This document shows, piece after piece, positions 1 to 7,941 of a stretch of 19,358 bases of DNA. The position numbers and the translations under genes are program-made. This stretch comes from Lachnospiraceae bacterium. Its GTDB lineage: Bacteria; Bacillota; Clostridia; Lachnospirales; Lachnospiraceae. Within the stretch, counting starts at the first letter, position 1; each line of letters starts with the position of its first letter. The stretch lies in contig CAAGRM010000229.1 in NCBI GenBank assembly GCA_900772675.1, positions 1 to 19,358 of the forward strand, read 5' to 3'. The notes beneath the pieces were generated by a model that did not search any database, was not told the DNA's origin, and worked only from the letters and a program-made list of their open reading frames with translations.

Positions 1-416
1 GGACATTTCAGAATATAGAGAGGACGCCCTGACAAAAGATCCACAATACAGATTGCCGGGTAATGAATCATGGATGTTACGATATCTGCCAGCATCGCGC
101 CCAGCACGACCTTGGGAAGGCTGCCCTCAAAGGTGTAGTAAATGAGAACGGTGTTTGCTATCATGATGACGACCGAACAGAACATCATCAGAATTCCCCA
201 CCAACTCTCCTCTCCATAGTACCCCCGCAGAATGATGTCGCTGATGCCACCGATCAGAAATACCCGCAGAAGCTGCCAGATCATCAGAGGCTTTATGCTG
301 TTTTTTCTCCGCATAAACATTTCAAACAGGTGAATGCCAAGAAACGCCTGTGGAACCAGATACAGCCAGCAGCGAATACAGGTCCGGACCAGTTCGCTAA
401 GGTTAGGATCTTTCAT
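1..416 (-). CDS. Multi-membrane protein, partial (probable sensor membrane domain next to GHKL kinase)
   Basis: An open frame of 138 codons starts at the ATG at 414-416 and runs off the left edge without a stop. The product begins MKDPNLSELVRTC and holds about four hydrophobic stretches (near residues 17-28, 43-55, 72-92 and 97-125), so it is an integral membrane protein. Its start overlaps the stop of the kinase upstream as ATGA, so translation of the two is probably coupled. The segment with TFEGS followed by a membrane helix resembles, from memory, the N-terminal membrane domains of clostridial GHKL sensor kinases. Inference: this is either the sensing domain of a second GHKL kinase or a separate membrane partner of the kinase upstream. 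The C-terminal part lies outside the window, so a kinase domain cannot be confirmed. Confidence 0.7.
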   Translation of the reverse strand, partial: MKDPNLSELVRTCIRCWLYLVPQAFLGIHLFEMFMRRKNSIKPLMIWQLLRVFLIGGISDIILRGYYGEESWWGILMMFCSVVIMIANTVLIYYTFEGSLPKVVLGAMLADIVTSMIHYPAICIVDLLSGRPLYILKC

Positions 417-1174
417 TCTTTTTCCCTCTTTTCTGTCGGATGTTCGATCGGAAAGACAATGGTCTGTTCCAGGCTGTGTCTTTCTTTATCCCAGAAGGTT
501 TTGCTGGTTCCGTGATATTTTTCAACAATGGCACGAATGATTTTGGTTCCCACACCGTGTTCTGCTCCATCTGTTTTCCAGGTTGATAAATTGAAAACCT
601 CTTTGCTTGCAAGCGCATTTCTCAATTTCACCGTACAGGAATCGGAGTCTTCTTCTACCCAAAAAGAAAGCTCTTTTCTTTCTTTTTCCGGAATTCTTCC
701 GTTCGCTTCGATTGCATTATCCAGTAAATTATGTAAAAAACCGATTCGTTCTACAGGCATCATCCATTCCATGCAGGTTTTCGATACCTGCATCTGAAAG
801 GGAATCTCTTTTTCTATACAGACCTGTTTCTCCATCATCAGAAATGCATCTGTGATCTCATCCCGGCAGAAGGTTCCTTTCTGGATTTTCCGGTATGTTT
901 CTGTCAGCTGATCCGCATATTTTCGAAGCTCCCCATCCGGATTTTTCTGCTTTTCTATCAGATACTCCAGCGTCTGCACATGGCTCAGAAGATCATGGCG
1001 GAATTTTCTCGTCACATCCATTCTCTGCCGGATCACTTCATAAATCTCCTGAAGGGAATCCATATAGCTTTCCAGAACTTCTTTCTCCTGTTCCTTCTGC
1101 GCGATTTCTGAAATCAGATAGCCAAGTACGGCTGCCAGAAAAAATCCCAGCAAAACCCCCAGTGTTTCTCTCAT
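413..1174 (-). CDS. GHKL-domain sensor histidine kinase with a single N-terminal membrane anchor
   Basis: This 253-residue protein is a histidine kinase of the GHKL (AgrC/CitA-like) class, expected to phosphorylate a LytTR or similar response regulator not present in this window. Residues 5-24 form one hydrophobic helix, followed by a coiled coil (about 25-58). The likely phospho-acceptor is His60 in FRHDLLSHV. The ATP-binding domain follows, with the N-box HNLLDNAIEA (148-157) and a G-box HGVGTKII (206-213). Usual family members have five to seven membrane helices, so the sensing part is nearly absent here; a separate membrane protein overlaps the 3' end by ATGA. The ATG at 1172-1174 follows GAGGGCGG at suitable spacing. 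The kinase class is clear; the signal sensed is unknown. Confidence 0.85.
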   Translation of the reverse strand: MRETLGVLLGFFLAAVLGYLISEIAQKEQEKEVLESYMDSLQEIYEVIRQRMDVTRKFRHDLLSHVQTLEYLIEKQKNPDGELRKYADQLTETYRKIQKGTFCRDEITDAFLMMEKQVCIEKEIPFQMQVSKTCMEWMMPVERIGFLHNLLDNAIEANGRIPEKERKELSFWVEEDSDSCTVKLRNALASKEVFNLSTWKTDGAEHGVGTKIIRAIVEKYHGTSKTFWDKERHSLEQTIVFPIEHPTEKREKE

Positions 1175-1207
1175 TTGTCCGCCCTCATCTATTTCTTTTT
1201 CTTTGAT

Positions 1208-1251
1208 AAAAGAGCCCTATGCCGCTCAAAACAGTTCACAGCATGAGGACT
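1208..1251 (-). terminator. Possible weak terminator between the dipeptidase and the kinase
   Basis: On the minus strand AGTCCTCATGC (1241-1251) pairs with GCATAGGGCT (1213-1222), giving ten pairs including one G-U and one bulged C. The loop is 18 bases and the tail is CTTTTATC. The short U tract and large loop make this a weak intrinsic terminator at best. It lies 27 bases after the dipeptidase stop and would separate that gene from the kinase. Confidence 0.35.
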
Positions 1252-1278
1252 CTGATTTCATCTTGTCTGACGGGATTT

Positions 1279-2688
1279 TTATTCCCCGCAGATCCGCAGA
1301 ATCGCCTCTGCAAAAATCACTACACACTGTTTCAGGCATTCGATTTCTACAAATTCATCTGCCCCGTGCATGCGATTGTCAATTTCAAGGTCCGCGCAGC
1401 CGAACGCAACGCCGTTTTTCAGGTGATGGACATACGTTCCGCCGCCGATCGCAAAGGCTTTTCCCGGTTTGCCGGTGACATCGGTATAGCACTGCAGCAA
1501 CGTCTGAACGAACGGGCTGTCCGCCGGAACGTGGTGTGGCGGGAACATGGCACTGCCTTCCATGGAAAAGCCGCCTTTTTTCATATTCTGTTCGGCAGTA
1601 TCATACAGGTTTTCTTTTGTCGCGCAGAGCGGGGCACGGCAGTCGTAGGAACCGGTCAGGATTTTGCCATCGTAGTTCATGAGGTCAAGGCTGAGGGTGA
1701 GCTCGCCGGACTCTTCGTCTGACATAGCGACACCGAGGCCTGCTCCTTTTCCGTCGCCGTGCGGGTAAACCTGACTCAGGAAAATGATGTCGTTTTTCAG
1801 TTCGCTCTCTTCCAGCGGAACGGATGCAAGAAGCTGCAGCAGTGCAGTCAGCGCATTGTTGCCCATTTCCGGGGTGGATGCATGGGCAAAGGCACCGCAT
1901 GCGGTGATTTTTACGGTTCCGTTTTCGTTGTCTTCCAGAAGGAATGAAACACCTGTCTTTTGCTCTGTTTTGTCAGCGCAGGCTTTCAGGTCTTCTTTTG
2001 TCATGCCGGCAAGTTCTGCATACGCCTTTCCCGGTACGACGTTCAGTTTTGTACCGGCCTGTAAGGATACGAGACGCACGCCTGTTGTTCCGGCATCGGA
2101 TGTTTTTTCGAAGTGACCACGCATGCCGCCCTTTTCAATGTTGATGACCGGGAATTCTGCATCTGGGGAGAAGGTGCACGGAGCCTCTACTTCCTTTTTG
2201 TAATAATATTCGAGATCGGAGCTTCCGCACTCCTCATCGGATCCGAGAACCAGACGCACATTTTTCTTTAACGGATAGCCGAGCTCTTTGACGGCGCGCA
2301 TCGCATAGATGGCTGCAATAGCCGGTCCTTTGTCGTCTGCAGTTCCGCGGCCGAACATTTTTCCGTCCTTCACAAGCGGGGTGAAGGGATCCGTCTCCTG
2401 CCAGCCTTCCCCTGCCGGTACGACATCGAGATGGGCGAGGATATCGAGGCCTTTTTCTTCCTGATGAAAGTCGGCTGCAATCGCATAGTTGTCGTAGTTG
2501 GTTACAGAAAATCCGTATTTTTCCAGAATGGAAATGCCCTGCGCCAGTGCTTCTGCCGCCGGTGCACCAAATGGTTTTCCCGGTTCTGCCGCCTGCTTTT
2601 CACTTGGAATCCGGATCAGGCTTTTCAGATCTTCGATCATTTCAGCTTCGTGGGTTTCGATATATGTTCTTAATTCTTCTTTTCGCAT
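1279..2688 (-). CDS. pepV: M20-family dipeptidase, PepV/Sapep type
   Basis: This 469-residue cytoplasmic enzyme is a di-zinc (or di-manganese) dipeptidase that cleaves dipeptides, including those with an unusual N-terminal residue. The metal and catalytic set of the PepV group is complete: His86 and Asp88 in AHLDVVP, Asp118 in GRGTADDKGP, the Glu152-Glu153 pair in GSDEECGS, Asp176 in FSPDAEFP, and a C-terminal His441 in NRMHGADEF. The length fits PepV (about 470) rather than ArgE/DapE (about 375), because the lid domain between the two halves is larger. The ATG at 2686-2688 has AAAGGAG upstream. It stands alone between two hairpins, and its leader carries an imperfect direct repeat (2717-2778). 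It follows a peptide/metal importer operon on the same strand, so a role in using imported peptides is possible. Confidence 0.93.
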   Translation of the reverse strand: MRKEELRTYIETHEAEMIEDLKSLIRIPSEKQAAEPGKPFGAPAAEALAQGISILEKYGFSVTNYDNYAIAADFHQEEKGLDILAHLDVVPAGEGWQETDPFTPLVKDGKMFGRGTADDKGPAIAAIYAMRAVKELGYPLKKNVRLVLGSDEECGSSDLEYYYKKEVEAPCTFSPDAEFPVINIEKGGMRGHFEKTSDAGTTGVRLVSLQAGTKLNVVPGKAYAELAGMTKEDLKACADKTEQKTGVSFLLEDNENGTVKITACGAFAHASTPEMGNNALTALLQLLASVPLEESELKNDIIFLSQVYPHGDGKGAGLGVAMSDEESGELTLSLDLMNYDGKILTGSYDCRAPLCATKENLYDTAEQNMKKGGFSMEGSAMFPPHHVPADSPFVQTLLQCYTDVTGKPGKAFAIGGGTYVHHLKNGVAFGCADLEIDNRMHGADEFVEIECLKQCVVIFAEAILRICGE

Positions 2689-2716
2689 CGTGTTTTTCTC
2701 CTTTTCTGTTCCTTTG

Positions 2717-2778
2717 CATCACTGCATGATTTCAGTGCATGTACTGTTTTTTACATCACCGCATATTTTCAGATCATG
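2717..2778. repeat. Imperfect 25-bp direct repeat in the dipeptidase leader
   Basis: Two copies, at 2717-2741 and 2754-2778, match at 20 of 25 positions and begin 37 bp apart; both start CATCAC and end CATG. They lie between the hairpin at 2805-2838 and the ribosome binding site of the dipeptidase. Spaced direct repeats in a leader are typical of regulator binding sites, but I recognise no known box. Confidence 0.5.
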
Positions 2779-2804
2779 CGCCGTTCTTTTCCTATCATAA
2801 CGCA

Positions 2805-2838
2805 GAAAGAGCAGAAAATCCACATTTTCTGCTCTTTC
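2805..2838 (-). terminator. Perfect 15-bp hairpin ending the ABC transporter operon
   Basis: GAAAGAGCAGAAAAT (2805-2819) is the exact inverse of 2824-2838, with the four-base loop CCAC. It lies 65 bases after the stop of the solute-binding protein gene and before the dipeptidase leader. The A- and T-rich arms give a partial U tract inside the stem, but neither flank has a long U run, so the termination strength is uncertain. A TATGAT hexamer (minus strand, 2794-2799) just beyond it could be the -10 of the dipeptidase promoter, although no good -35 is present. Confidence 0.6.
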
Positions 2839-2903
2839 GTCTGACAATTATTTTCCTTACATTTCACTCGTATGTTTTTTTGAATATCATTGGTAAACCG
2901 TAA

Positions 2904-4472
2904 CTATTTTTTATCTAAATTGACTGTGATTTCATAATAATCACATGGATGTGCCACAAGGCCTGTCACGCCCTCTCCCGATACCATCGACATTTTGAGA
3001 TGCGATGCAAAGAAAAACATATGGTCATCCAGCAGCGTCTGTGTCATTCGAATGGCCAGTGCCGTTCTCTTTTCGGTGTCAAATTCGCCGCTCATCTGTT
3101 GCTCCAGCGTCTCGAGTGTTTCGCTGTAATAGCCGCCGCGGTTCTTGGAGGAATCCTGCAGGCAGTGCGTTGTAAAGAAATATTCGGGATCGCCGGTCGG
3201 GGCGCTGACGAAGGCGCTGACATAAATATCCCATTCTCCTTTTTTCAGCAGTTCCAGATGGTTTGCCGTGCACTGGATCTGCACTTCCACTCCGATTTTT
3301 TTCAGAGATGCCTGCGCGCTCTCTGCGAGCAACGGCAGTTCCTGGCGGCTCGGGTAGGTGAGCCAGCAGATGGTCAGGCGTTTTCCGTCTTTTTCCACGT
3401 AGCCGTCGCCGTCCTCATCGGTCCAGCCGGCTTCGGCCAGCAGTTCTCTGGAGTGTCCGAGATCGTAGGGCTCTTCCTGCACTTCGCTGTCTCCGAATGC
3501 AAAATACGAGGGGAACGGACCTTCCGCCACGCTTCCGTTTCCTTCCATCAGCGTATTTACAAAGCCTTCCCGGTCGATTGCGCTGATCACTGCTTCGCGC
3601 ACGCGGTCATCCTGCAGAACCTCCGATGCTCCGTTGAACTGTCCGAAGAAGGTACGTGAAGTGTCCGCTGAGGAAATGGTATACGGCTCGTCGCGGAACA
3701 GGATCAGATTGGAATACGGCAGGCCGTACGCCGCATCGAGTTCCCCCGACTGCAGCGCCATCGTCATCGTATCGCCGTCGCGGATTGTTTTGACTTCGAT
3801 TCGATCCAGCTTTGGTATTCCGTCCCAGTAATGTTCATTTTTCACAAGCGTCAGTCCCTGATCTGTCTCTACCTGTCCCGCGCGGTACGGGCCGGTTCCT
3901 GCGACATTGCCGTCGTCTGTGACACCTGCCTGCATATCGATGATGCATCCGTATGGATCGGACAGATAGTTCAGGAGTGCCGGAACCGGCTGCTTGGTGT
4001 GAACCGTTAAGATCAGACCATCCGCCTCAATACTCGCAATTTTCAGATCCCCGCGCGCCCGGTCATGCACTGCGATCAGATCCTCGAGACATTCCTTGAC
4101 GGCCTCTGCATCGAGGGTTCGGCCACTCGTAAAGGTGATCCCTTCGTTCAGTGTAATCTGCCACGTCGTATCGTCCACGATCTCATAGCTTTTCGCCAGC
4201 CATGGCTCGATCTCCATGAAATCGGAATAATGAAACAGCGTCTCTCCGATGCCGTAACGGATGCATGCCCAGCCGGAGTAGCCGTTGTGCGGGTTTACGT
4301 CGGACTCGTCGTTTTCAGCGTTGAAGGTAGTGTCGCCGTACACGAAAACTTTTTCCTCCGTCGTCTTCCCGGCTGCCGCCTTTTGACAGCCCGTGAGTGC
4401 AAGCAGCAGTGCAGCCAGAATGCCGCACAAAATATATGCACTTTTTTTCTTTCTGCCGTTTTTTCTCCGCAT
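2904..4472 (-). CDS. Family 5 solute-binding lipoprotein of a nickel/peptide ABC importer (NikA/OppA-like)
   Basis: This 522-residue protein captures the solute for the importer encoded just upstream. The N-terminus has a basic stretch, a hydrophobic helix and the lipobox LALTGC, so Cys29 should be lipidated and the protein tethered outside the membrane. The body has family 5 hallmarks: VNPHNGYSGW near the start, the region TWQITLNEGITFTSGRTLDAEAV, GTGPYR, and NEHYWDG. The substrate is not readable from sequence. NikA/CntA-type metal chelates and oligopeptides are both possible, and the short NikDE-like ATPases favour the former slightly. I chose the ATG at 4470-4472 because GGAG lies 9 bases upstream; a TTG at 4496 in frame has no such site. 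It is the last gene of the operon, 74 bases behind the second ATPase, and is followed by a hairpin. Confidence 0.88.
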   Translation of the reverse strand: MRRKNGRKKKSAYILCGILAALLLALTGCQKAAAGKTTEEKVFVYGDTTFNAENDESDVNPHNGYSGWACIRYGIGETLFHYSDFMEIEPWLAKSYEIVDDTTWQITLNEGITFTSGRTLDAEAVKECLEDLIAVHDRARGDLKIASIEADGLILTVHTKQPVPALLNYLSDPYGCIIDMQAGVTDDGNVAGTGPYRAGQVETDQGLTLVKNEHYWDGIPKLDRIEVKTIRDGDTMTMALQSGELDAAYGLPYSNLILFRDEPYTISSADTSRTFFGQFNGASEVLQDDRVREAVISAIDREGFVNTLMEGNGSVAEGPFPSYFAFGDSEVQEEPYDLGHSRELLAEAGWTDEDGDGYVEKDGKRLTICWLTYPSRQELPLLAESAQASLKKIGVEVQIQCTANHLELLKKGEWDIYVSAFVSAPTGDPEYFFTTHCLQDSSKNRGGYYSETLETLEQQMSGEFDTEKRTALAIRMTQTLLDDHMFFFASHLKMSMVSGEGVTGLVAHPCDYYEITVNLDKK

Positions 4473-4546
4473 TCTGTACTTCTCCTGTTTCTGCAAATGA
4501 AATCACCCTCTTTGCCATCCGGCTTTCTCTTGTTTCAACTGTTTTC

Positions 4547-5308
4547 TCACAGACTATACTCCAGTAACAGTTTCGTGTATTCCTCTTTCGGGTGTTCCAG
4601 CACATCCCGCGTAGCTCCCTGCTCCACGATTTTCCCCTGTCGCATCACAATCACACGGCCGCAGAGCTCCTGCACCAGCGCGAGGTCGTGGCCAATCCAC
4701 AGCATCGCCAACCCATCTTCTTTCTGCAGTTTCTTCAGCAGCTGAATAATCTGCGCCTGTACCACCGCATCGAGTGCACTTGTCGCCTCATCGCAAATCA
4801 GAAGGGACGGCTGCACGGAAATGGATCGCGCAATCGCGGCTCTCTGGCATTCACCGCCGCTTGCCTCGCGTGGATACCGCTTTGCCGTTTCCGGAGAAAG
4901 TTCCACTTTTTTCAACAGTTCCGGCAGACGAAGGCAGGCTTCTTTCCGGCTCATCCCCTGATTTCGGAAGGCTTCCAGAATCCCGCTTTCGAGTGTCTGC
5001 ATCGGATCGAAGGAGTCCTGCGGTGTCTGAAATACCATCTGGATTTTTCGGTAAACTTCACGCTGACGTTTGCCTTTTCTTCCCAGAATTTCCTCACCTT
5101 CCAACCGAACGCTGCCCGCATCCGCCGGGATCAGGCCGGTGATCAGACGGGCCGTTGTGCTTTTTCCACAGCCGCTCTCCCCGATCAGGCCGAGGCTTTC
5201 ACCTGCACCCAGAGTGAAGCTGATGCCGTCCACGGCGGCAAATTCTCCTTCCCGGCCGGCTCCGGCAAAACTTTTGCTTAAGCTTTTTACTTCCAGCATC
5301 TTATGCAT
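4547..5308 (-). CDS. ABC importer ATPase, NikE/OppF-like
   Basis: This 253-residue nucleotide-binding subunit powers the importer. Motifs in order: Walker A GESGCGKST (43-51), Q-loop MVFQTPQDSFDP (91-102), signature ASGGECQRAAIARS (149-162, a variant of LSGGQ), Walker B LLICDEATSALD (169-180) and switch His208 in WIGHDL. It lacks the C-terminal oligopeptide_HPY extension of typical OppF/DppF, so its length is closer to NikE. The start at 5306-5308 is chosen because GAGG lies 8 bases upstream; the codon overlaps the stop of the preceding ATPase as ATGCATAA, which implies coupled translation. It pairs with the ATPase upstream to form a heterodimer. Confidence 0.9.
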   Translation of the reverse strand: MHKMLEVKSLSKSFAGAGREGEFAAVDGISFTLGAGESLGLIGESGCGKSTTARLITGLIPADAGSVRLEGEEILGRKGKRQREVYRKIQMVFQTPQDSFDPMQTLESGILEAFRNQGMSRKEACLRLPELLKKVELSPETAKRYPREASGGECQRAAIARSISVQPSLLICDEATSALDAVVQAQIIQLLKKLQKEDGLAMLWIGHDLALVQELCGRVIVMRQGKIVEQGATRDVLEHPKEEYTKLLLEYSL

Positions 5309-6137
5309 CTTTTTTTCCTCTTCCCGGGATGGAGGCCAGAAGACCTCTCGTGTATGCATTCTTCGGATGTTCGAAGACCTCTTGCGTCTCCCCCTGCTCT
5401 ACGATTCTTCCATCCTTCAAAATGACAATCCTGTCTGCCATCTGCTTGAGAACCGCAAGATTGTGCGTGACCAGCACCAGCCCTGTCTGCTCTTTCTGCT
5501 GCAATACCTGAAGCTCCCGTAGCACCTGCGCCTGGGAAACCACATCGAGCGCACTTGTCGGCTCGTCCGCCAGCAGCAGTGACGGGTGCAGCAGCATCGC
5601 GAGTGCAATTCCGACGCGCTGGTTCATACCACCGGAGAGTGCGGAAGGATAGCTGTTCCAGATTGTTTCGCCATCCGAAAGTCCTATATCTGCAAATCTC
5701 CGGAACGTCATATTTTTGATTTCTCTGCGGCTTTTTCTGCCAGATGGCACACAAAAGACCGGGCTGGTGCATCCACTGCGTTTCTCATGTGCGCGCACAC
5801 TCTCGCAGATCTGTGCACCGATCTTCCGCGTTGGGCAAAGTGAAGCACCTGTATTCTGGAAAACCATACCAATGTCGGAACTGCACAGACTGCGCAGCCT
5901 CTTTTCAGGCATACTCATCAGATTCTCTCCGCGAAATGCGATCTGTCCGCCGGTGATGGAGCCATTCTTTCCCATCAGCCGCAGGATCGCACGCAGCAAT
6001 GTACTTTTTCCGCTGCCGGACTCCCCGGCAATGCCGACAGTCTCTCCTTTTTCGACGGAAAAACAGATGTCATTTAAAATTTGCTTCCCCTCATAACAGA
6101 CGGAAAGTCCACTGATTTCCAGCAGTTTTTCGCTCAT
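5301..6137 (-). CDS. ABC importer ATPase, NikD/OppD-like
   Basis: This 278-residue ATPase is the first of the two nucleotide-binding subunits. It shows Walker A GESGSGKST (38-46), Q-loop MVFQNTGASL (91-100), the canonical signature LSGGMNQRVGIA (168-179), Walker B LLLADEPTSALD (187-198) and His225 in VTHNL. Between the Q-loop and signature there is an unusual basic, Cys-containing insert (about 118-143). The usual OppD C-terminal extension is missing, which fits NikD better. An ATG at 6161 and an upstream frame to 6239 are open too, but the ATG at 6135-6137 has GAGG five bases ahead. It lies 49 bases after the second permease gene and overlaps the next ATPase by 8 bases. Confidence 0.9.
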   Translation of the reverse strand: MSEKLLEISGLSVCYEGKQILNDICFSVEKGETVGIAGESGSGKSTLLRAILRLMGKNGSITGGQIAFRGENLMSMPEKRLRSLCSSDIGMVFQNTGASLCPTRKIGAQICESVRAHEKRSGCTSPVFCVPSGRKSRREIKNMTFRRFADIGLSDGETIWNSYPSALSGGMNQRVGIALAMLLHPSLLLADEPTSALDVVSQAQVLRELQVLQQKEQTGLVLVTHNLAVLKQMADRIVILKDGRIVEQGETQEVFEHPKNAYTRGLLASIPGRGKKDA

Positions 6138-6186
6138 GTTTCCTCGTTCCCCTGCTTCCATTCTATTCTTCTTTTTCCTTGGTCGG

Positions 6187-6993
6187 TCAGCCCTGCTCCA
6201 CCGTTTTGCGCACGGCCTCGCCGAGCAGATTGCAGACAAGAACGGTCAGAAAAATTGCCAGTCCCGGTGCCAGAATCACCCACGGCGCGGTCTGCAGCAT
6301 ACTTCTTCCGTTACTCATCATCGCGCCCCACTCTGCCGACGGTGCTTCTGCGCCAAGTCCGAGAAAAGACAGTCCCGCAATTTCCAGCATCATCGTTCCG
6401 ATATCGAGTACGGCTGTCACAATCGTCTGCCCCGCAAGATTCGGTAAAATATGGCGTCCGATCATCTTCCACGTTCCGTTTCCCGCAAGGCGCGCCGCCG
6501 CAATGAACGGCATATGCTTTAGTGCCAGCACACGGTTCCGCGCCAGACGCGCATATTTCGACCAGGAAACGAGGATCAGCGATACAACGGCTCCTGTTAT
6601 GCCGCTTCGCAGTACACCGGAAAATGCAATCGCAAATACCATGCCCGGAAAGGCCAGAAAAACATCGGAAATCTGCATCAGAACCGTGTCTGTTTTTCCT
6701 TCCAGCCAGCCGCTGAAAATTCCGGCAAGAGTTCCGAATAAAGCACTTGCCGCAACGACAAGCAGCGCCGAAAAAATGCTGACCCGCGCGCCGGAGAGAA
6801 TCCTCGAAAAGAGATCCCGTCCATAGCGGTCCGTCCCCATCCAGTGCGCCGCGGACGGCGGCAGTAGCGACAGCTTCAGGTTCTGCTCATACGGATCGTA
6901 CGGCGCAAACCAGGCGGCACACGCAGCCAAAAGCAGGAATGCACCGGCCAGGATGCCATAAAAAAGGAGCTTTCTTTTCTGTTCTTTTTTCAT
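6187..6993 (-). CDS. ABC importer permease, NikC/OppC/DppC-like
   Basis: This 268-residue inner-membrane permease has an N-terminal helix (about 9-28), then the family motif HWMGTDRYGRDLFSR, characteristic of the DppC/NikC group, and five further hydrophobic helices. The EAA loop that contacts the ATPases is in the region AAARLAGNGTWKMIGRHILPNL. The frame is open further upstream (to 7158), but the true start is the ATG at 6991-6993: it overlaps the stop of the first permease as ATGA, and the protein then begins MKKEQKRKLL directly before the first helix. It forms the transmembrane channel with the NikB-like subunit. Confidence 0.92.
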   Translation of the reverse strand: MKKEQKRKLLFYGILAGAFLLLAACAAWFAPYDPYEQNLKLSLLPPSAAHWMGTDRYGRDLFSRILSGARVSIFSALLVVAASALFGTLAGIFSGWLEGKTDTVLMQISDVFLAFPGMVFAIAFSGVLRSGITGAVVSLILVSWSKYARLARNRVLALKHMPFIAAARLAGNGTWKMIGRHILPNLAGQTIVTAVLDIGTMMLEIAGLSFLGLGAEAPSAEWGAMMSNGRSMLQTAPWVILAPGLAIFLTVLVCNLLGEAVRKTVEQG

Positions 6994-7931
6994 CGCATTC
7001 CCTCCAGCTCCGCCCGCGGATCCAGTACCTGCAGCAGCAGATCCGCAATCAGATGCAGCAGCAGATAGATCACTGCCATCCACACCAGATACGCCTGAAT
7101 CACCGGGATGTCGTGCATGGAAATGGCATCCACGGCCATTTTTCCGACACCATTCCACATGAAAATCGTCTCGACGATGGCGGTTCCGCCGAACAGCGAA
7201 CCAGCAGATAAAAAGAGCAGCGTGACCATCCGAAGCAGTACGGATTTTAACACGCTTCCGAACAGAATCCTGTCCTCACTCAATCCGCGTGCCCGTGCGC
7301 CCGCCACATACTCCTGCTCCATCTCGACGAGCACAGCGGATCGAACCTGCCGGGTATACTTTGCCGTCATCGAAACTGCGAGCGTTGCCGCCGGAAGCAC
7401 ACAGCTTTTCCATCCTATTCCCATGCTGAGCACCGGAAACAGATTCCATTTCAAAGAAAAGAAATATAAGAGAAGAAGTGCTGTGAAAAAGCCCGGAAAC
7501 GAATTGCCCGCAAAGCAGAACAGACTGATCATATGGTCCGCCCAGGTATTCTGATATTTTGCACTCAAAATACCGAGCGGAAACGAAAGACAGACAGTCA
7601 AAAAAAGTGCCAGCACCGCAAGCTCCATGGTCGCAGGCAGTTTTTCGCAAAAATCTGCAAGCACCGGTTTGCCGGAAACGTACGACTCCCCAAAATCACC
7701 ACGCAGTGCGTTTTTCAGCCATCGCAGATACTGCACCGCTTTCGGCTGATCCAACCCCAGCTCCTCCCGCATCGCTTCTTTTTCCGCCTCCGACATGACG
7801 CCGCCGCTGCTGCTCTCTTTTAAATCCACCGCGTCCACTGGCGAAAGCCCCGTCAGCAGGAATGCCAGAATCGTCACGCCGAGGAATACCGGAAACAGGC
7901 GAAGCATTCGTTTTAACAGATATTTTTTCAC
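6990..7931 (-). CDS. ABC importer permease, NikB/OppB/DppB-like
   Basis: This 313-residue permease has the typical OppB-type N-terminus MKKYLLKRMLRLFPVFLGVTI and six hydrophobic helices. Other family marks are the extracellular-loop region LGLDQPKAVQYLRWLKNALRGDFGES and the EAA loop EYVAGARARGLSEDRILF. The start codon is GTG at 7929-7931, with AAAGGAG five bases upstream, and lies 10 bases after the stop of the methyltransferase gene. The 3' end overlaps the next permease as ATGA. This tight packing shows that methyltransferase and transporter are co-transcribed. Confidence 0.92.
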   Translation of the reverse strand: MKKYLLKRMLRLFPVFLGVTILAFLLTGLSPVDAVDLKESSSGGVMSEAEKEAMREELGLDQPKAVQYLRWLKNALRGDFGESYVSGKPVLADFCEKLPATMELAVLALFLTVCLSFPLGILSAKYQNTWADHMISLFCFAGNSFPGFFTALLLLYFFSLKWNLFPVLSMGIGWKSCVLPAATLAVSMTAKYTRQVRSAVLVEMEQEYVAGARARGLSEDRILFGSVLKSVLLRMVTLLFLSAGSLFGGTAIVETIFMWNGVGKMAVDAISMHDIPVIQAYLVWMAVIYLLLHLIADLLLQVLDPRAELEGMR

Positions 7932-7941
7932 GAATACTCCT

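Noticed and set aside
63..515. Plus-strand frame of 150 codons at the left edge
   Set aside because: It is antisense to the kinase and membrane protein, whose overlapping ATGA junction and motifs are convincing.
2794..2822. Promoter for the dipeptidase overlapping the 2805-2838 hairpin
   Set aside because: TATGAT is a good -10, but the best -35 at 17 bases is TGGATT (three of six); too weak to list as a feature.
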